This document shows positions 34,644 through 43,836 of a DNA stretch of 64,000 bases, piece by piece. The notes below the pieces were generated by a model. The model saw only the letters and a program-made list of their open reading frames with translations. It had not been told where the DNA came from and did no database searches. The DNA is taken from positions 62,001-126,000 of the forward strand of contig DAIRDH010000001.1 in assembly GCA_036796255.1 (NCBI GenBank). The letters are read 5' to 3'. The stretch's first letter is position 1. Each line of letters opens with the position of its first letter. Made by a program: the position numbers and the translations under genes. The stretch comes from T3Sed10-241 sp036796255 (lineage in GTDB: Bacteria > Bacteroidota > Bacteroidia > Flavobacteriales_D > Cryomorphaceae).

Positions 34644-35600
34644 TTAGATTTTCACGGAAAGTCCAAATGCAAATACTTGTCTGAATTGGGTGCGCGGTCC
34701 TCCTTGCTGAGTAACAACACCTTCTGCATTTTCAATTCGGCCAATGATGATGTCATCGTCATAAATAAGCTGGGTAGTTAAACTGGTGGCCAGCCACTCA
34801 TTGATTTTGAAAGTAAGCAGCACCTCCCAGTTTACATCGACATTTTGAGGATTGTTGAAGTAATTGGAGAAAAGGTCAAGACGGGTGAGCAAATTTACAT
34901 TTTCAAAGATGTCTTCGCGGTATTCAGCACGCATGTAGGCTCCGGCCTCCCACCTTGTCATTTGATCTGCTTCCAGACCGAAAGCTGTTCTCAGGCCTTC
35001 TATGCGTACAACGGTGAGTTTAGTGGTTGCCGGTGATAAGAAAACCGACAGCTTGGTGTTTGGACGGTATTCAGCTCCAAGGGATGCGATGGAAAAAGCA
35101 GGTGCGAGCCAACTTGAAATGGGGTCCCCTACTTCTACACCGTCTTGAATCACAAAACCGTCCCTGAATTGTGTTCTGAAGTTGAATAGTCCGGTTATGT
35201 ACCAATTTGGATTCTTCATGCGATAGCCATATTTGGACAAAAGGTCTATGCGGTCATCCGTTTTTATCAAAGGCTTGCCATCCTGACTAAGCAATCCAAA
35301 GGCCAAATCAAGGCTGGTATCCCAGCTTGAACTTTTGCCTCTATGACGCAGGAATAAGCTTGTAATCGCAGTGGTCGAAATCGCATTTTGTCCACCTGCT
35401 GCCCAGTTTGTAAAGGATGATTGGTTTAGGTTAAGGCCGAATGTACCGCCGAAATCCCAATAGGTGCTGTCTGCAAATTCGATTTCCTGGGCAATGAGTT
35501 TGGCCCGTTCTTCATCAGTGATCAGACCGTCGCCTACTTGAGTGAAACCGACAACAGGATAAGCGCACACGGCTATTATGCAGAAAAATAGTTTATTCAT
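34644..35600 (-). CDS. DUF3078 outer-membrane protein
   Basis: 318 residues with an N-terminal signal peptide (LFFCIIAVCAYPVVGFTQ). The mature N-terminus has DSTYWDFGGTFGLNLNQSSFTNWAAGGQNA, trimmed here to its markers WDFGG, NLNQ.SFTNWAAGG and N.IS; this is the signature of DUF3078. A series of amphipathic strands follows, ending with FGLSVKI, consistent with an outer-membrane barrel. Function is unknown in the family. It follows mscS by 11 bases in the same direction. Confidence 0.85.
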   Translation of the reverse strand: MNKLFFCIIAVCAYPVVGFTQVGDGLITDEERAKLIAQEIEFADSTYWDFGGTFGLNLNQSSFTNWAAGGQNAISTTAITSLFLRHRGKSSSWDTSLDLAFGLLSQDGKPLIKTDDRIDLLSKYGYRMKNPNWYITGLFNFRTQFRDGFVIQDGVEVGDPISSWLAPAFSIASLGAEYRPNTKLSVFLSPATTKLTVVRIEGLRTAFGLEADQMTRWEAGAYMRAEYREDIFENVNLLTRLDLFSNYFNNPQNVDVNWEVLLTFKINEWLATSLTTQLIYDDDIIIGRIENAEGVVTQQGGPRTQFRQVFAFGLSVKI

Positions 35601-35611
35601 TTGTAAGGGCT

Positions 35612-36463
35612 TTAATTTACTTGATTGTTATGCACATGGACATCCATCTGCGGGAAGGGTATACCAACACCGGCCTTGTCAAAGGCCTTTTTAACGTTTT
35701 CATGAAAGTCAAAATAGATGCCCCAGTAATTGCTCGCTTCTGCCCAAACGCGAACCGTAAAATTGACTGAACTATCAGCCAACTTTGACAATACTACCTG
35801 TGGCGCAGGGTCTTTGAAAATCCTTGTATCTTCTTCAATAAGTTTGTTCAAAACTGATTTGGCACCATCAATATCGTCATCATAGCCAATGCCGAACTCC
35901 ATGTCCACGCGGCGGTGCGCTTCAGTTGAGAAGTTGGTAAGAGAGCCTGTTGAAAGCGGCCCATTCGGGATAATGATGGTTCTGTTGTCAGGAGTCTTCA
36001 GAATGGTAAAGAAAATCTGGATTTCTGCGACAGTCCCAGTGTAGCCCTGAGCATCAATGAAATCTCCAACCTTAAATGGTTTTAAAATCAAAAGTAAAAC
36101 TCCTCCGGCAAAATTTTGTAAAGTCCCTGAAAGGGCCAAACCAACTGCCAGACCTGCGGCACCGAGCACAGCCACAAAACTGGTGGTGGCAATCCCGAGC
36201 ATAGAGATTACGCTGATGAGCAGTGCCACTTTTAAAAGAACGCTCAAAATGGAGCTTAAAAATGGCCTCAGAGAAGGGTCTACATTTCGCTTCTCGAGTG
36301 ATTTTCTGATCGCATTTACTATCACTTTAATCACACGCAATCCCACGATGAGAACCACGAGCGCCAGCAATATTTTTAATCCATATTGTATGGCAAGTGC
36401 TTTGACTGTGACAAGGAGCTCGCTTGCTCCGTCTACGTATTCATTTACATTCAATTCGTCCAT
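35612..36463 (-). CDS. mscS: Small-conductance mechanosensitive channel (MscS family)
   Basis: 283 residues, the size of minimal MscS. Three N-terminal helices are seen. The third is the Gly/Ala-rich pore helix (FVAVLGAAGLAVGLALSGTLQNFAGGVLLL), given here by its markers GAAGLAVGLA and LQNFAGG. The cytoplasmic beta domain begins FKVGDFIDAQGYTGTVAEI and contains RTIIIPNGPLSTGSLTNFS, both diagnostic. It releases solutes on osmotic downshock, complementing mscL 3.2 kb away. An inverted repeat lies in its upstream region. Confidence 0.95.
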   Translation of the reverse strand: MDELNVNEYVDGASELLVTVKALAIQYGLKILLALVVLIVGLRVIKVIVNAIRKSLEKRNVDPSLRPFLSSILSVLLKVALLISVISMLGIATTSFVAVLGAAGLAVGLALSGTLQNFAGGVLLLILKPFKVGDFIDAQGYTGTVAEIQIFFTILKTPDNRTIIIPNGPLSTGSLTNFSTEAHRRVDMEFGIGYDDDIDGAKSVLNKLIEEDTRIFKDPAPQVVLSKLADSSVNFTVRVWAEASNYWGIYFDFHENVKKAFDKAGVGIPFPQMDVHVHNNQVN

Positions 36464-36542
36464 ACCATTGGAGGTTTTAGTTAGTTCGATTTTGAGGGGG
36501 CAAAGGAAGTAAAAAAAAATAATTTTGAGACGACTTTAAGTG

Positions 36543-36586
36543 TTACGTCAATATTTAAAACGCGGTAAGCAAGTCTACTGACGTAA
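36543..36586. repeat. Inverted repeat upstream of mscS
   Basis: TTACGTCA at 36543-36550 and TGACGTAA at 36579-36586 are perfect inverted copies, 28 bases apart, in the 181-base gap between the mscS start and the preceding gene. It may be a paired regulator site. The 10-mer TTACGTCAAT recurs in the intergenic region at 55395-55404. Confidence 0.35.
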
Positions 36587-36644
36587 TTTCTCTACTTTCA
36601 GGGTGAATTAAAGGCTTATGTTAGTTTTAAGAAATAAAAGTCTA

Positions 36645-36962
36645 TTAAGCTCGCCAGCCCTGCCGACCAGCTATGATCTGAAAGTATAACTTAAAGTCAC
36701 CTCTTAGAGACCAGAGGGGATACTGAAAAGTTGCGGGTTTATTCTTTTCGATAAAAAAGTGTCCAAGCCAAGCAAAAAAGTAAGCACTAATGGCACCGTA
36801 AAGTACATGCATCGGAGCAAGAGAAATAATGGCTGAGGCCAGCCAGACGAAGAATAATGAAGTACCAATGAAATGGCTAATTCGGGTTCCTAAGCGACGG
36901 TGTTCTTGGAGGTAGTAGGGATAGAATTCGTCAAATGAGGAGAATGCTTGCTTCATTTTCAT
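36645..36962 (-). CDS. DUF962 / Mpo1-like membrane protein
   Basis: 105 residues. It opens with SFDEFYPYYLQEHRRLGTRISHFIG, of which YL.EH and NR/TR.SHF.G are the DUF962 marks, then two membrane helices and GHFFIEKNKPATFQYPLWSLRGD, the second family block. In yeast the homologue Mpo1 is an iron-dependent dioxygenase that alpha-oxidises 2-hydroxy fatty acids. The histidines needed (EHR, SHF, GHFF) are present, but activity of the bacterial protein is inferred. It lies 5 bases after the thioredoxin gene. Confidence 0.88.
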   Translation of the reverse strand: MKMKQAFSSFDEFYPYYLQEHRRLGTRISHFIGTSLFFVWLASAIISLAPMHVLYGAISAYFFAWLGHFFIEKNKPATFQYPLWSLRGDFKLYFQIIAGRQGWRA

Positions 36963-36967
36963 GTGAT

Positions 36968-38134
36968 TTACGGTAAACTATTTAAAATAAACTGGCCTTC
37001 ATTGGTATCGATGCCTTCTGCCTCACCTTTTTCAATCGCCATCTCGGCAAATTTTCGCGCTTCATCAATCGACCCGGTTTTCTGGAGCAATCCGGCATAA
37101 AGCACCAGCACAGGATACTCAGGTTCATGGGCAACCATGGGTTTTATCCATTCAAGCGCTTTGGTAAGGGCCGTTTCATCCATACTCCTTGATCTTACTG
37201 TTTGAGCTGCATGTACCACTGCATCAATGTCATAAAATGCTGTGTCTTGATACATTGCTTCAACAGCAGCCGTGTAGCGGCTCCAATCTTCGGTTACCTG
37301 ATAGTAGTACAATCTGTAGCGCAGCTTGTAGGTTTCAGCATCTTCCGGGAGGTAGCGGTCTACTGCGTTAAGTGCATTCTGTAATTGTGTTTCATCGCGG
37401 TCTTTAATCGCAGCTTTTACATCATTAAAAATAAGCGCGGTTAATTTACTCTTCACTTCTTCCCAACCGTATTTTGCCGCAAGCGTATCTCTCATCTCAG
37501 CGATCCAAAGGGCATATTTTCCCCCATTTACAAATCGCTGCATCACAGCCCAGCTCACTTCATCGCTGAGGTCTTCTCGTCCGATCAACCACTGTTCGAG
37601 TTGTTCACCTTTAGGATAGGTACGCTCCTTGTTTGGCAGGAATGAGTTGCGGTGCCATTCGGGATAAGGCATATTGAAGTTCATGGGGTCCTTTCCTTTC
37701 GGTAAATGGCTTTTCGCAACGGTAGCATTTTCAACGGCATCAATGAAAGCATCGGGTTTCATAAACCCTGAAAGCCTCGCAATCAGTTGCCCGTCACCAT
37801 CGAAAAATAAATAGGTCGGGTATTGAGAAACCCTGTGCTTCATCGCGAGGTCAATCCCAAACCCCTCTTCCATATTGATCTTTGTGCTGATAAAGCGCTC
37901 ATTGATGTAGACCCCTACCGCGCTGTCGGCAAAGGTCTCTCTGTCCATCACCTTGCACCAGCCGCACCACGCAGTAAAAGCATCTACCATGACGAGTTTA
38001 CCATCAGCCTTGGCTTTGGTTACCAATTCGAGGAAGGGTTCTTCTTCAAAATGCACTTGAGCATTTGCCCAGAAAGGGATAATCAGAAAGAGTTTTAAGA
38101 GGACCAGAGTAACCCGCATTTTGCTAAAAATCAT
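36968..38134 (-). CDS. Secreted thioredoxin-domain protein
   Basis: 388 residues with a signal peptide (VLLKLFLIIPFWANAQ). A thioredoxin domain with redox-active Cys57-Gly-Trp-Cys60 (FTAWCGWCKVMD) and cis-Pro (QYPTYLFFDGDGQL) takes up residues 27-140. A C-terminal helical region of about 240 residues with TPR-like features follows (AVDRYLPEDAETYKLRYRLY; LVLYAGLLQKTGSIDEARKFAE). It is probably a periplasmic thiol reductant or chaperone. It stands next to the DUF962 gene. The DUF255/thioredoxin-7-like type is inferred from the CGWCK motif. Confidence 0.85.
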   Translation of the reverse strand: MIFSKMRVTLVLLKLFLIIPFWANAQVHFEEEPFLELVTKAKADGKLVMVDAFTAWCGWCKVMDRETFADSAVGVYINERFISTKINMEEGFGIDLAMKHRVSQYPTYLFFDGDGQLIARLSGFMKPDAFIDAVENATVAKSHLPKGKDPMNFNMPYPEWHRNSFLPNKERTYPKGEQLEQWLIGREDLSDEVSWAVMQRFVNGGKYALWIAEMRDTLAAKYGWEEVKSKLTALIFNDVKAAIKDRDETQLQNALNAVDRYLPEDAETYKLRYRLYYYQVTEDWSRYTAAVEAMYQDTAFYDIDAVVHAAQTVRSRSMDETALTKALEWIKPMVAHEPEYPVLVLYAGLLQKTGSIDEARKFAEMAIEKGEAEGIDTNEGQFILNSLP

Positions 38135-38270
38135 GAACCGAAGGGATCAATTGTTAAATCAAAGTTAGGCATACTCCTGAGATGAGTTGTTTTGAAATTT
38201 TGGGAAAATGGAGATTGTTGTGGCATACAGCTTGTATTTAGAGTAATCAACCCAATAAAACCTAAAACTT

Positions 38271-38918
38271 ATGAAAACAAAGTTCTTAGCTCTTAGTGCA
38301 CTGGTGTTTGTGACAGCCCAAAATTTGGTCGCCCAACAATCAGAATCGGAGTTTAAATCACCTAAATCTTTGTTTTCTAATTACAAGGGTGAATCACTCA
38401 AACCATCCTTTGGAATAATAGATCTCAATTATACACATACTACATTGTTTGGTGAAGAGCTTCCGGGATTTGGGATGAACCTCGGCGTAGTGCTCGGCGA
38501 CCATTGGCTTACAGGAGTGAGTTTTCAAGGGTCTACCACTTCGAATTTGTCAATGGGCTCTCCAGATATTGAATTGGTCAATCCCCGGTACAACTATTTC
38601 TTTTTAGGCTTGAACAATGCCTTGCTCATTGCCCCATATTCACTGATCAATGTTTCTATCCCATTGCGCGTTGGCGTAGGTGGTGTGACCTATGTAGATC
38701 GATTTCAGCAAGGCGTGTTCAATACAGGTCAGGTAGATCAGGATTATTTCCTTGTTATAGAGCCGGGCTTAGACATCACCATCAATCTCTCCAAACACAT
38801 TGGCATCACAACGGGTGCGAGCTATCGTTTTGTAGAGGGAGTTCAAAATGCCGGCGCCAATAGTGACTTCAACAGATTGTTTTTCAACGCTGGACTCCGA
38901 TTCAGGCTAGGGAGTTAA
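38271..38918 (+). CDS. Outer-membrane beta-barrel protein, unknown role
   Basis: 215 residues. A signal peptide (KFLALSALVFVTAQNLVAQ) precedes alternating strands such as SFGIIDLNYTHTTLFG, GFGMNLGVVLGDHWLTGVSF and VEGVQNAGANSDFNRLFFN, ending in LRFRLGS. The pattern is that of a small outer-membrane barrel. No family is recognised with confidence. It is a single-gene unit: divergent from the thioredoxin gene, and followed by a perfect hairpin shared with the TonB receptor gene. Confidence 0.7.
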   Translation: MKTKFLALSALVFVTAQNLVAQQSESEFKSPKSLFSNYKGESLKPSFGIIDLNYTHTTLFGEELPGFGMNLGVVLGDHWLTGVSFQGSTTSNLSMGSPDIELVNPRYNYFFLGLNNALLIAPYSLINVSIPLRVGVGGVTYVDRFQQGVFNTGQVDQDYFLVIEPGLDITINLSKHIGITTGASYRFVEGVQNAGANSDFNRLFFNAGLRFRLGS

Positions 38919-38938
38919 TTGCTGATAGGTGAGTAAAG

Positions 38939-38970
38939 CAAAGGCCTGGTTCGCGAGAACCAGGCCTTTG
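38939..38970. terminator. Bidirectional terminator hairpin between convergent genes
   Basis: A perfect 14-bp stem (CAAAGGCCTGGTTC at 38939-38952 with its complement at 38957-38970) closes a 4-base GCGA loop, midway between the stop codons of two convergent genes. T runs are short on both sides. Confidence 0.75.
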
Positions 38971-38989
38971 TGCAATTAAATATTTTGGT

Positions 38990-41365
38990 TTAAAACGACA
39001 GAATCAAACCAAGTGAGGGAAGAAATGGGAGCTGATTCACACGATCGCCATTCAATCGGTCGATATAGAAAATATTATCTCGGTTGTAAACATTGGTTAC
39101 ACCGGCTATAGTTTCCAGCGAGCTGTTTGGTCCAAACACGAATGTGCGCTTGATCGTAATGTCAAGGCGGTGAAAATCGGGTAGTCGCCCCTGGTTCAAG
39201 CCTGCAAACTGGATGGTTGGCTCGTTGCTATTGGTTTGAGTGATGTCGGTATTCAAGCCGTCAGCAAAAGTCTCCTGAAGGAAGAATCCCTGGTTTTGGG
39301 TGAAGGGAAACCCGCTTCCATAATTCCAGCGTCCATTGGCCTCCCAGGCATTGTTTTTACCCCAGCGGTAAGCTACCACAAGGTTGGCGTTATTTCTTCG
39401 GTCAAATACAGGGCTGAAGGTTTGCACTCCATCCCAACGGTCCACTTTTGCAAGTGAATACACAGCCCAGATGTAGTATTTTGGGGCTTCATATTTGAAG
39501 GTGAAATCAACACCTTGTGCTAGGCCTGTTTCAACGGTGAATTCGCGATACTCTATGGGTTCAGCATTAGCAGGTGGATTGGTAGAGCTGAAAATCCGGT
39601 TCCGGTTGATGTCTGTGAGCTGCCTGAAATCTTTGATATAGCCCTCCACATTAATCGACATGCGATTCCCAAGATCGTATTCAAATCCTACCAGGTAGTG
39701 ATTGGCTTTTTGGAGAGAATTGTTGATGTCGCGAATTGTCCCATCTTCCATTCTCATTGTGCTCGGTATATTTTCGGGAGCAATCAGGAAACCGGCAAAA
39801 AGATTCACTACATCCCGGTCTGAGTTCGCTGCGATAAGATTTTGAGAGTAGCGACCTGCGGCTGCTTTCAGCCTGAAATTGTCATTGACCAGGTATTTTG
39901 CACCAACCCTGGGTTCGGGTCTGATCACCTTAATACTGCTGTAGTTTTGTATGCGCATTCCCAAGTCGAGAATGAGCCTCTCGCGCTTGATTTTGTATGC
40001 GCCGTAAACGGCAAACTCGGAGTTGCTACCTTTTTGCTCAAGCCTTTGACCCACTGGGTTGAAATAGGTGAAGTCCGTGCTAAAAGACGTGATTTCCAAG
40101 CCATAGCTGAATTCATCATCCCCATTGAAGAGTTTAAAATCGAGCCCGAAAGTAAAGTTACCTATTTGGCTGCTGCGCGGTTGCAATAGAACTTCCTCTA
40201 ATTCATCGCTGCCTTCTCCGGGAATGCTCACTGCATCTCGTTGCTCATTGAGCTCCACTGCGTATGAAGTTCCCGTAAGTCTTCCACTTACCAAAATTGG
40301 AGAGCCAGGTACCGTGAGCACAAAATTGCTTCCCCCTCCAAACGCGTCCCATTTCAAATTGCTGAGTTGCTGGAACCTTGCCTGATCGGCAAAGTTGAAT
40401 CCAAACACGTTCACTTTACTTCCACTTCCTGTATTGAATGACACTTTGCCGTATAGATCAGTAAACTGAAATGGCAGCCCATTCTCATCTATCCAACTGT
40501 ACAATACTTTGGAACTTTGGTCAAGGTATGAGTGCCGGGCCGATAGCATATATGAAATGGAGCCTTCGCCATCATTGGTTTGCTTAAGCAGTGGGCCTTC
40601 CAGCAGTACATTGGCTTGAAAAGTTCCAATCCCCACTTTACCACTTTGCCTCCGCTTGTTGCCATCGCGGGTCACCACGTCCATCACAGCCGATACGCGG
40701 CCTCCGTAATTGGCGCCAAATCCAGCCGTGTAGATATCGGCATTGCGAATAATCTCAGTGTCGAAAACTGAAAACAAACCGATACTGTGAAATGGATTGT
40801 AAATTACCATTCCATCAAGCAATACAAGGTTTTGCACAGGGCTACCTCCGCGAATAAAAAGTTGGCCTCCCTGATCGCCGGTAAAAATTACTCCAGGTAA
40901 TATTTGCAGGTATTGTGCAAGGTCAGCGACTCCACCAATCGTTGGTATTTGTTTAATTTCCCTCGGCGTAGCTTTTGTAACAGCCATCGTCACATTGGTG
41001 AGGCGCTCCTGCTTGTCAGCCGATATTTCCACCGCCTGCATCTGTATACTCGATTTTGACATAAACAGCTTGAGCTGCAAAATCCGGTCGGGCGCAATGG
41101 TGACATTTTGGCGCAAGGTATCGTATCCAAGGTAAGTCACAATTAGCGTGTAATCACCTACCGGGGCCTGCGAAATGGTGAAAAAACCATTTACATCTGT
41201 GGAGCCTCCACGGCTAGTGCCTTCAAGGTAAACGTTGGTGAAGATTACAGGCTCACCTGAATCTTCTTCATACACAAAACCACGTACTGTACCCGTTTGT
41301 GCAACGGTGATTTGAATAGATACAATTGAGGCAAATAGGAGCAAAAATCCTTGGAGGTTTTTCAT
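38990..41365 (-). CDS. TonB-dependent outer-membrane receptor with carboxypeptidase-regulatory-like domain
   Basis: 791 residues. A signal peptide (LLLFASIVSIQITVAQ) is followed by an N-terminal CarboxypepD_reg-like beta domain (GTVRGFVYEEDSGEPVIF, STDVNGFFTISQAPVGDYTL). A plug domain comes next (IPTIGGVADLAQYLQILPGV, LFIRGGSPVQNLVLLDG), then a 22-stranded barrel ending in LPSLGLILSF. It has the size and shape of the FecA-like receptors that occur without a SusD partner in Bacteroidota. No SusD, sigma or anti-sigma gene is adjacent, so the ligand is unknown. It is a single-gene unit. Confidence 0.92.
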   Translation of the reverse strand: MKNLQGFLLLFASIVSIQITVAQTGTVRGFVYEEDSGEPVIFTNVYLEGTSRGGSTDVNGFFTISQAPVGDYTLIVTYLGYDTLRQNVTIAPDRILQLKLFMSKSSIQMQAVEISADKQERLTNVTMAVTKATPREIKQIPTIGGVADLAQYLQILPGVIFTGDQGGQLFIRGGSPVQNLVLLDGMVIYNPFHSIGLFSVFDTEIIRNADIYTAGFGANYGGRVSAVMDVVTRDGNKRRQSGKVGIGTFQANVLLEGPLLKQTNDGEGSISYMLSARHSYLDQSSKVLYSWIDENGLPFQFTDLYGKVSFNTGSGSKVNVFGFNFADQARFQQLSNLKWDAFGGGSNFVLTVPGSPILVSGRLTGTSYAVELNEQRDAVSIPGEGSDELEEVLLQPRSSQIGNFTFGLDFKLFNGDDEFSYGLEITSFSTDFTYFNPVGQRLEQKGSNSEFAVYGAYKIKRERLILDLGMRIQNYSSIKVIRPEPRVGAKYLVNDNFRLKAAAGRYSQNLIAANSDRDVVNLFAGFLIAPENIPSTMRMEDGTIRDINNSLQKANHYLVGFEYDLGNRMSINVEGYIKDFRQLTDINRNRIFSSTNPPANAEPIEYREFTVETGLAQGVDFTFKYEAPKYYIWAVYSLAKVDRWDGVQTFSPVFDRRNNANLVVAYRWGKNNAWEANGRWNYGSGFPFTQNQGFFLQETFADGLNTDITQTNSNEPTIQFAGLNQGRLPDFHRLDITIKRTFVFGPNSSLETIAGVTNVYNRDNIFYIDRLNGDRVNQLPFLPSLGLILSF

Positions 41366-41539
41366 TTAAGATGCGTGTGTTTTTTCAAAGCAGGCGCTAA
41401 AGTAAGCATATCCCTTTTTCCAGCGCATATTTTATCTGGGCTCATTTCTTTGGGAATACAAGAATGATCGCCCTTTTCTGAAGATTAGGTTTGAGAAATA
41501 AATTCGGTATTCTAGTCGAATGACCTTCCGGTCAGGACA

Positions 41540-42580
41540 TCACACGCGCATCAATCTTCCCACCATTTCGGTTACCAATTCGCCACTTGAGGCCGAAGCA
41601 TTTCCAACACCCTTTGATTTTAAATCAATGTCGTGCAAAACTTCAAAAGCTGCCAGCAAGGCATGGGTTGGGAAGCGCGATGCGGCATTTTTGTACTCGG
41701 TTACGAAGCTAGGGCCAGTACCCAAGGCTCGGGCCAATCCATAATTATCTGCTTTATTGGGATATTCGTGGTACACGGCCAGTTTCCTGAAGTAGCTGTA
41801 CACACTGCTCAAGGTTGGGATGATGTGATGCTCTTTCTGGTTGTTGGCAAAGTAGTTGGCAATGAGCAGGGCTTTGTGAAAGTTGCGCTGGCCGATGGCT
41901 TTATTCAGTTCAAAAACATTAAAATCTTTGCTTATTCCAACGTTTTCCATCACCGCATGCTCGGTAATCGGGCCGTCACCTTTGCATACCACTTCCAGCT
42001 TGTCAATGGCATTGATCAGATTGCCCAAATGGTTGCCAATGTGGTCGCAAAGCTGCGCTACGGCCCTGTCCTCTATTTGAATTGCTTTGTTTTTGCAATA
42101 GTTATGCATCCATTTCTCCACTTCCCAATCAGGCAGCTTGTCACTTTGAAATATTTCCGCGACTTTGGATGCAGCCTTGTAAAATGAGGTACGCTTATCA
42201 ATCGTTTTTCCCTTGATGTTGATCACCACCACTGAGGTAGGTACAGGATGATTGACCAGTGGAAGCAGATCGTCATAACTGCGCCATGCCTGGGTTTCTT
42301 TCACGATGATCACCTGGTATGGTGCCATTACGGGGTATTGTCGCGCCATGCTGGCCACGTCTTCTGCCTTGGTATCCGATCCGTAAAGTACAGTGAGGTT
42401 AAAATCGCGCTCTGACTCCTCCAGGATATTGTCTTCAAGGTGATCAGTGAGCAAGTCAATGTAGTACGGCTCCTCGCCGTGAAAAATGTAGAGCGGCTTA
42501 AATTGCTTGCTGTTCACCTCTTTGATGATGCGGCGTGCATCGCTCAGGGCATCCTGATGTGATCTCTTGTTTTGTGCCAT
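41540..42580 (-). CDS. holA: DNA polymerase III subunit delta
   Basis: Clamp-loader subunit. It has 346 residues, normal length. The N-terminal motif FKPLYIFHGEEPYYIDLLTDHLEDN and the pattern VASMARQYPVMAPYQVIIVKE are typical of HolA, followed by the lid region AVAQLCDHIGNHLGNLINAIDKL and a helical collar domain. The gene runs leftward directly after the AMP nucleosidase gene with a single base between them. Confidence 0.93.
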   Translation of the reverse strand: MAQNKRSHQDALSDARRIIKEVNSKQFKPLYIFHGEEPYYIDLLTDHLEDNILEESERDFNLTVLYGSDTKAEDVASMARQYPVMAPYQVIIVKETQAWRSYDDLLPLVNHPVPTSVVVINIKGKTIDKRTSFYKAASKVAEIFQSDKLPDWEVEKWMHNYCKNKAIQIEDRAVAQLCDHIGNHLGNLINAIDKLEVVCKGDGPITEHAVMENVGISKDFNVFELNKAIGQRNFHKALLIANYFANNQKEHHIIPTLSSVYSYFRKLAVYHEYPNKADNYGLARALGTGPSFVTEYKNAASRFPTHALLAAFEVLHDIDLKSKGVGNASASSGELVTEMVGRLMRV

Positions 42581-42581
42581 G

Positions 42582-43352
42582 TCAAAATTTAAGGTGCTTC
42601 ACAGAGCGGCCGTCATTGGCAAGCTCCTTCATGGCTCCAATGCCGATTTTGATATGAAGGTCCACGTAATTCGTGGTCACGGTTTTATCACTTTCAATAG
42701 TTTTGACACCTTCGGCCACCATGGGTTGATCAGTGACGAGTAGCAAGGCCCCACTTGGTATTTTGTTGGCAAAGCCAGTTACGAAGATGGTCGCCGTTTC
42801 CATATCAATACCCATGCAACGGGTGGTTCGCAGATATTTTTTGAAACGTTCGTCGTGCTCCCATACCCTTCTGTTGGTGGTATAAACGGTTCCGGTCCAG
42901 TAGTCCTGACCAAAATCGCGTATGGTTGAGGAAATGGCCCGCTGCAAAGCAAATGAAGGCAGCGCCGGCACCTCCGAAGGCAGGTAATCCATGCTTGTGC
43001 CTTCACCGCGCACTGCCGCGATGGGAAGGATAAAATCACCGACATTGTTTTTCTTTTTCAATCCTCCACACTTGCCGAGGAATAGCACCGCTTTTGGCTT
43101 TACAGCGCTGAGCAAATCCATAATGGTGGCCGCATTGGCGCTACCCATCTGGAAATTGATCATGCTCACTCCTTCGGCATGGGCGCTTGGCATGGCTTTA
43201 TCAACTCCCCTCACTTCCACACCGTGAAAGCTTGCAAATCGATTTACGTAATCGTCAAAGTTGGTCAATAGGATATACTCTGAAAAGTCTTCGAGTGGCA
43301 CCCCTGTGTATCGGGGCAACCAATTTTCTACAATTTCCTTTTTGGTTTTCAT
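42582..43352 (-). CDS. amn: AMP nucleosidase (PNP/UDP family)
   Basis: Cleaves AMP to adenine and ribose 5-phosphate. It has 256 residues, the short form found in Bacteroidota without the N-terminal regulatory domain of E. coli Amn. Phosphorylase-fold motifs include MINFQMGSANAATIMDLL, VLFLGKCGGLKKKNNVGDFI, CMGIDMETATIFVTGFAN and VTDQPMVAEGVKT, the last two being the nucleobase and ribose contacts. It is linked to holA. The start codon lies 17 bases from that of the divergent HsdR_N gene, with no room for separate promoters. Confidence 0.92.
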   Translation of the reverse strand: MKTKKEIVENWLPRYTGVPLEDFSEYILLTNFDDYVNRFASFHGVEVRGVDKAMPSAHAEGVSMINFQMGSANAATIMDLLSAVKPKAVLFLGKCGGLKKKNNVGDFILPIAAVRGEGTSMDYLPSEVPALPSFALQRAISSTIRDFGQDYWTGTVYTTNRRVWEHDERFKKYLRTTRCMGIDMETATIFVTGFANKIPSGALLLVTDQPMVAEGVKTIESDKTVTTNYVDLHIKIGIGAMKELANDGRSVKHLKF

Positions 43353-43369
43353 GTTACTTTCGCATTACA

Positions 43370-43828
43370 ATGATGTCACTCAACCTGCCCACTTTCCCTT
43401 TCAAAATAATTGAAGAAGGTGGACGTCAGCAAATTTTCGATCCCATTCGCAGGCAATACCTCGTGCTGACGCCTGAAGAGTGGGTACGGCAACATTTCAT
43501 TCAATTTTTAGTCAAAGAAAAAGGTTTTCCGGCGGGTTTGTTCAGTATTGAGCGCAAAGTATTGCATCATCAGCGCACAGGTCGGTACGATGCTTTGTGC
43601 ATGAGTAATTTAGGTAAACCAGTTATGCTCACTGAATGCAAGGCTCCGGGTGTTGCCATCAATGCAGAAACTTTCGAGCAGGTGCTGCGTTACAACAAAA
43701 CCATCGGAGCGCCATATATCGCGCTAACCAATGGATTAACCCATTACATCATGCGGGTAGACTTCCAAGAAAGGGCAGTAACTTTTCTGGATGAAATTCC
43801 GCAATATCAGTACCTTGTCGATAAATAA
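43370..43828 (+). CDS. Orphan type I restriction R-subunit N-terminal domain protein (HSDR_N_2)
   Basis: 152 residues from the ATG pair at 43370/43373. It matches the HSDR_N_2 nuclease-like domain: RQYLVLTPEEWVRQHFIQFL near residue 25, YDALCMSNLGKPVMLTECKA, then FEQVLRYNKTIGAPYIALTNG. The PD-(D/E)xK-like residues Asp and Glu-x-Lys (TECKA) are present. No HsdM, HsdS or helicase domain is nearby, so it is not a restriction system on its own. Such solitary proteins are widespread in Bacteroidota and unexplained. It ends 8 bases before the subtilase gene, suggesting cotranscription. Confidence 0.85.
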   Translation: MMSLNLPTFPFKIIEEGGRQQIFDPIRRQYLVLTPEEWVRQHFIQFLVKEKGFPAGLFSIERKVLHHQRTGRYDALCMSNLGKPVMLTECKAPGVAINAETFEQVLRYNKTIGAPYIALTNGLTHYIMRVDFQERAVTFLDEIPQYQYLVDK

Positions 43829-43836
43829 TTACTTCA

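Noticed and set aside
43370..43828. A type I restriction-modification system
   Set aside because: Only the small HsdR_N-like domain is present; no methylase, specificity or helicase gene is nearby.
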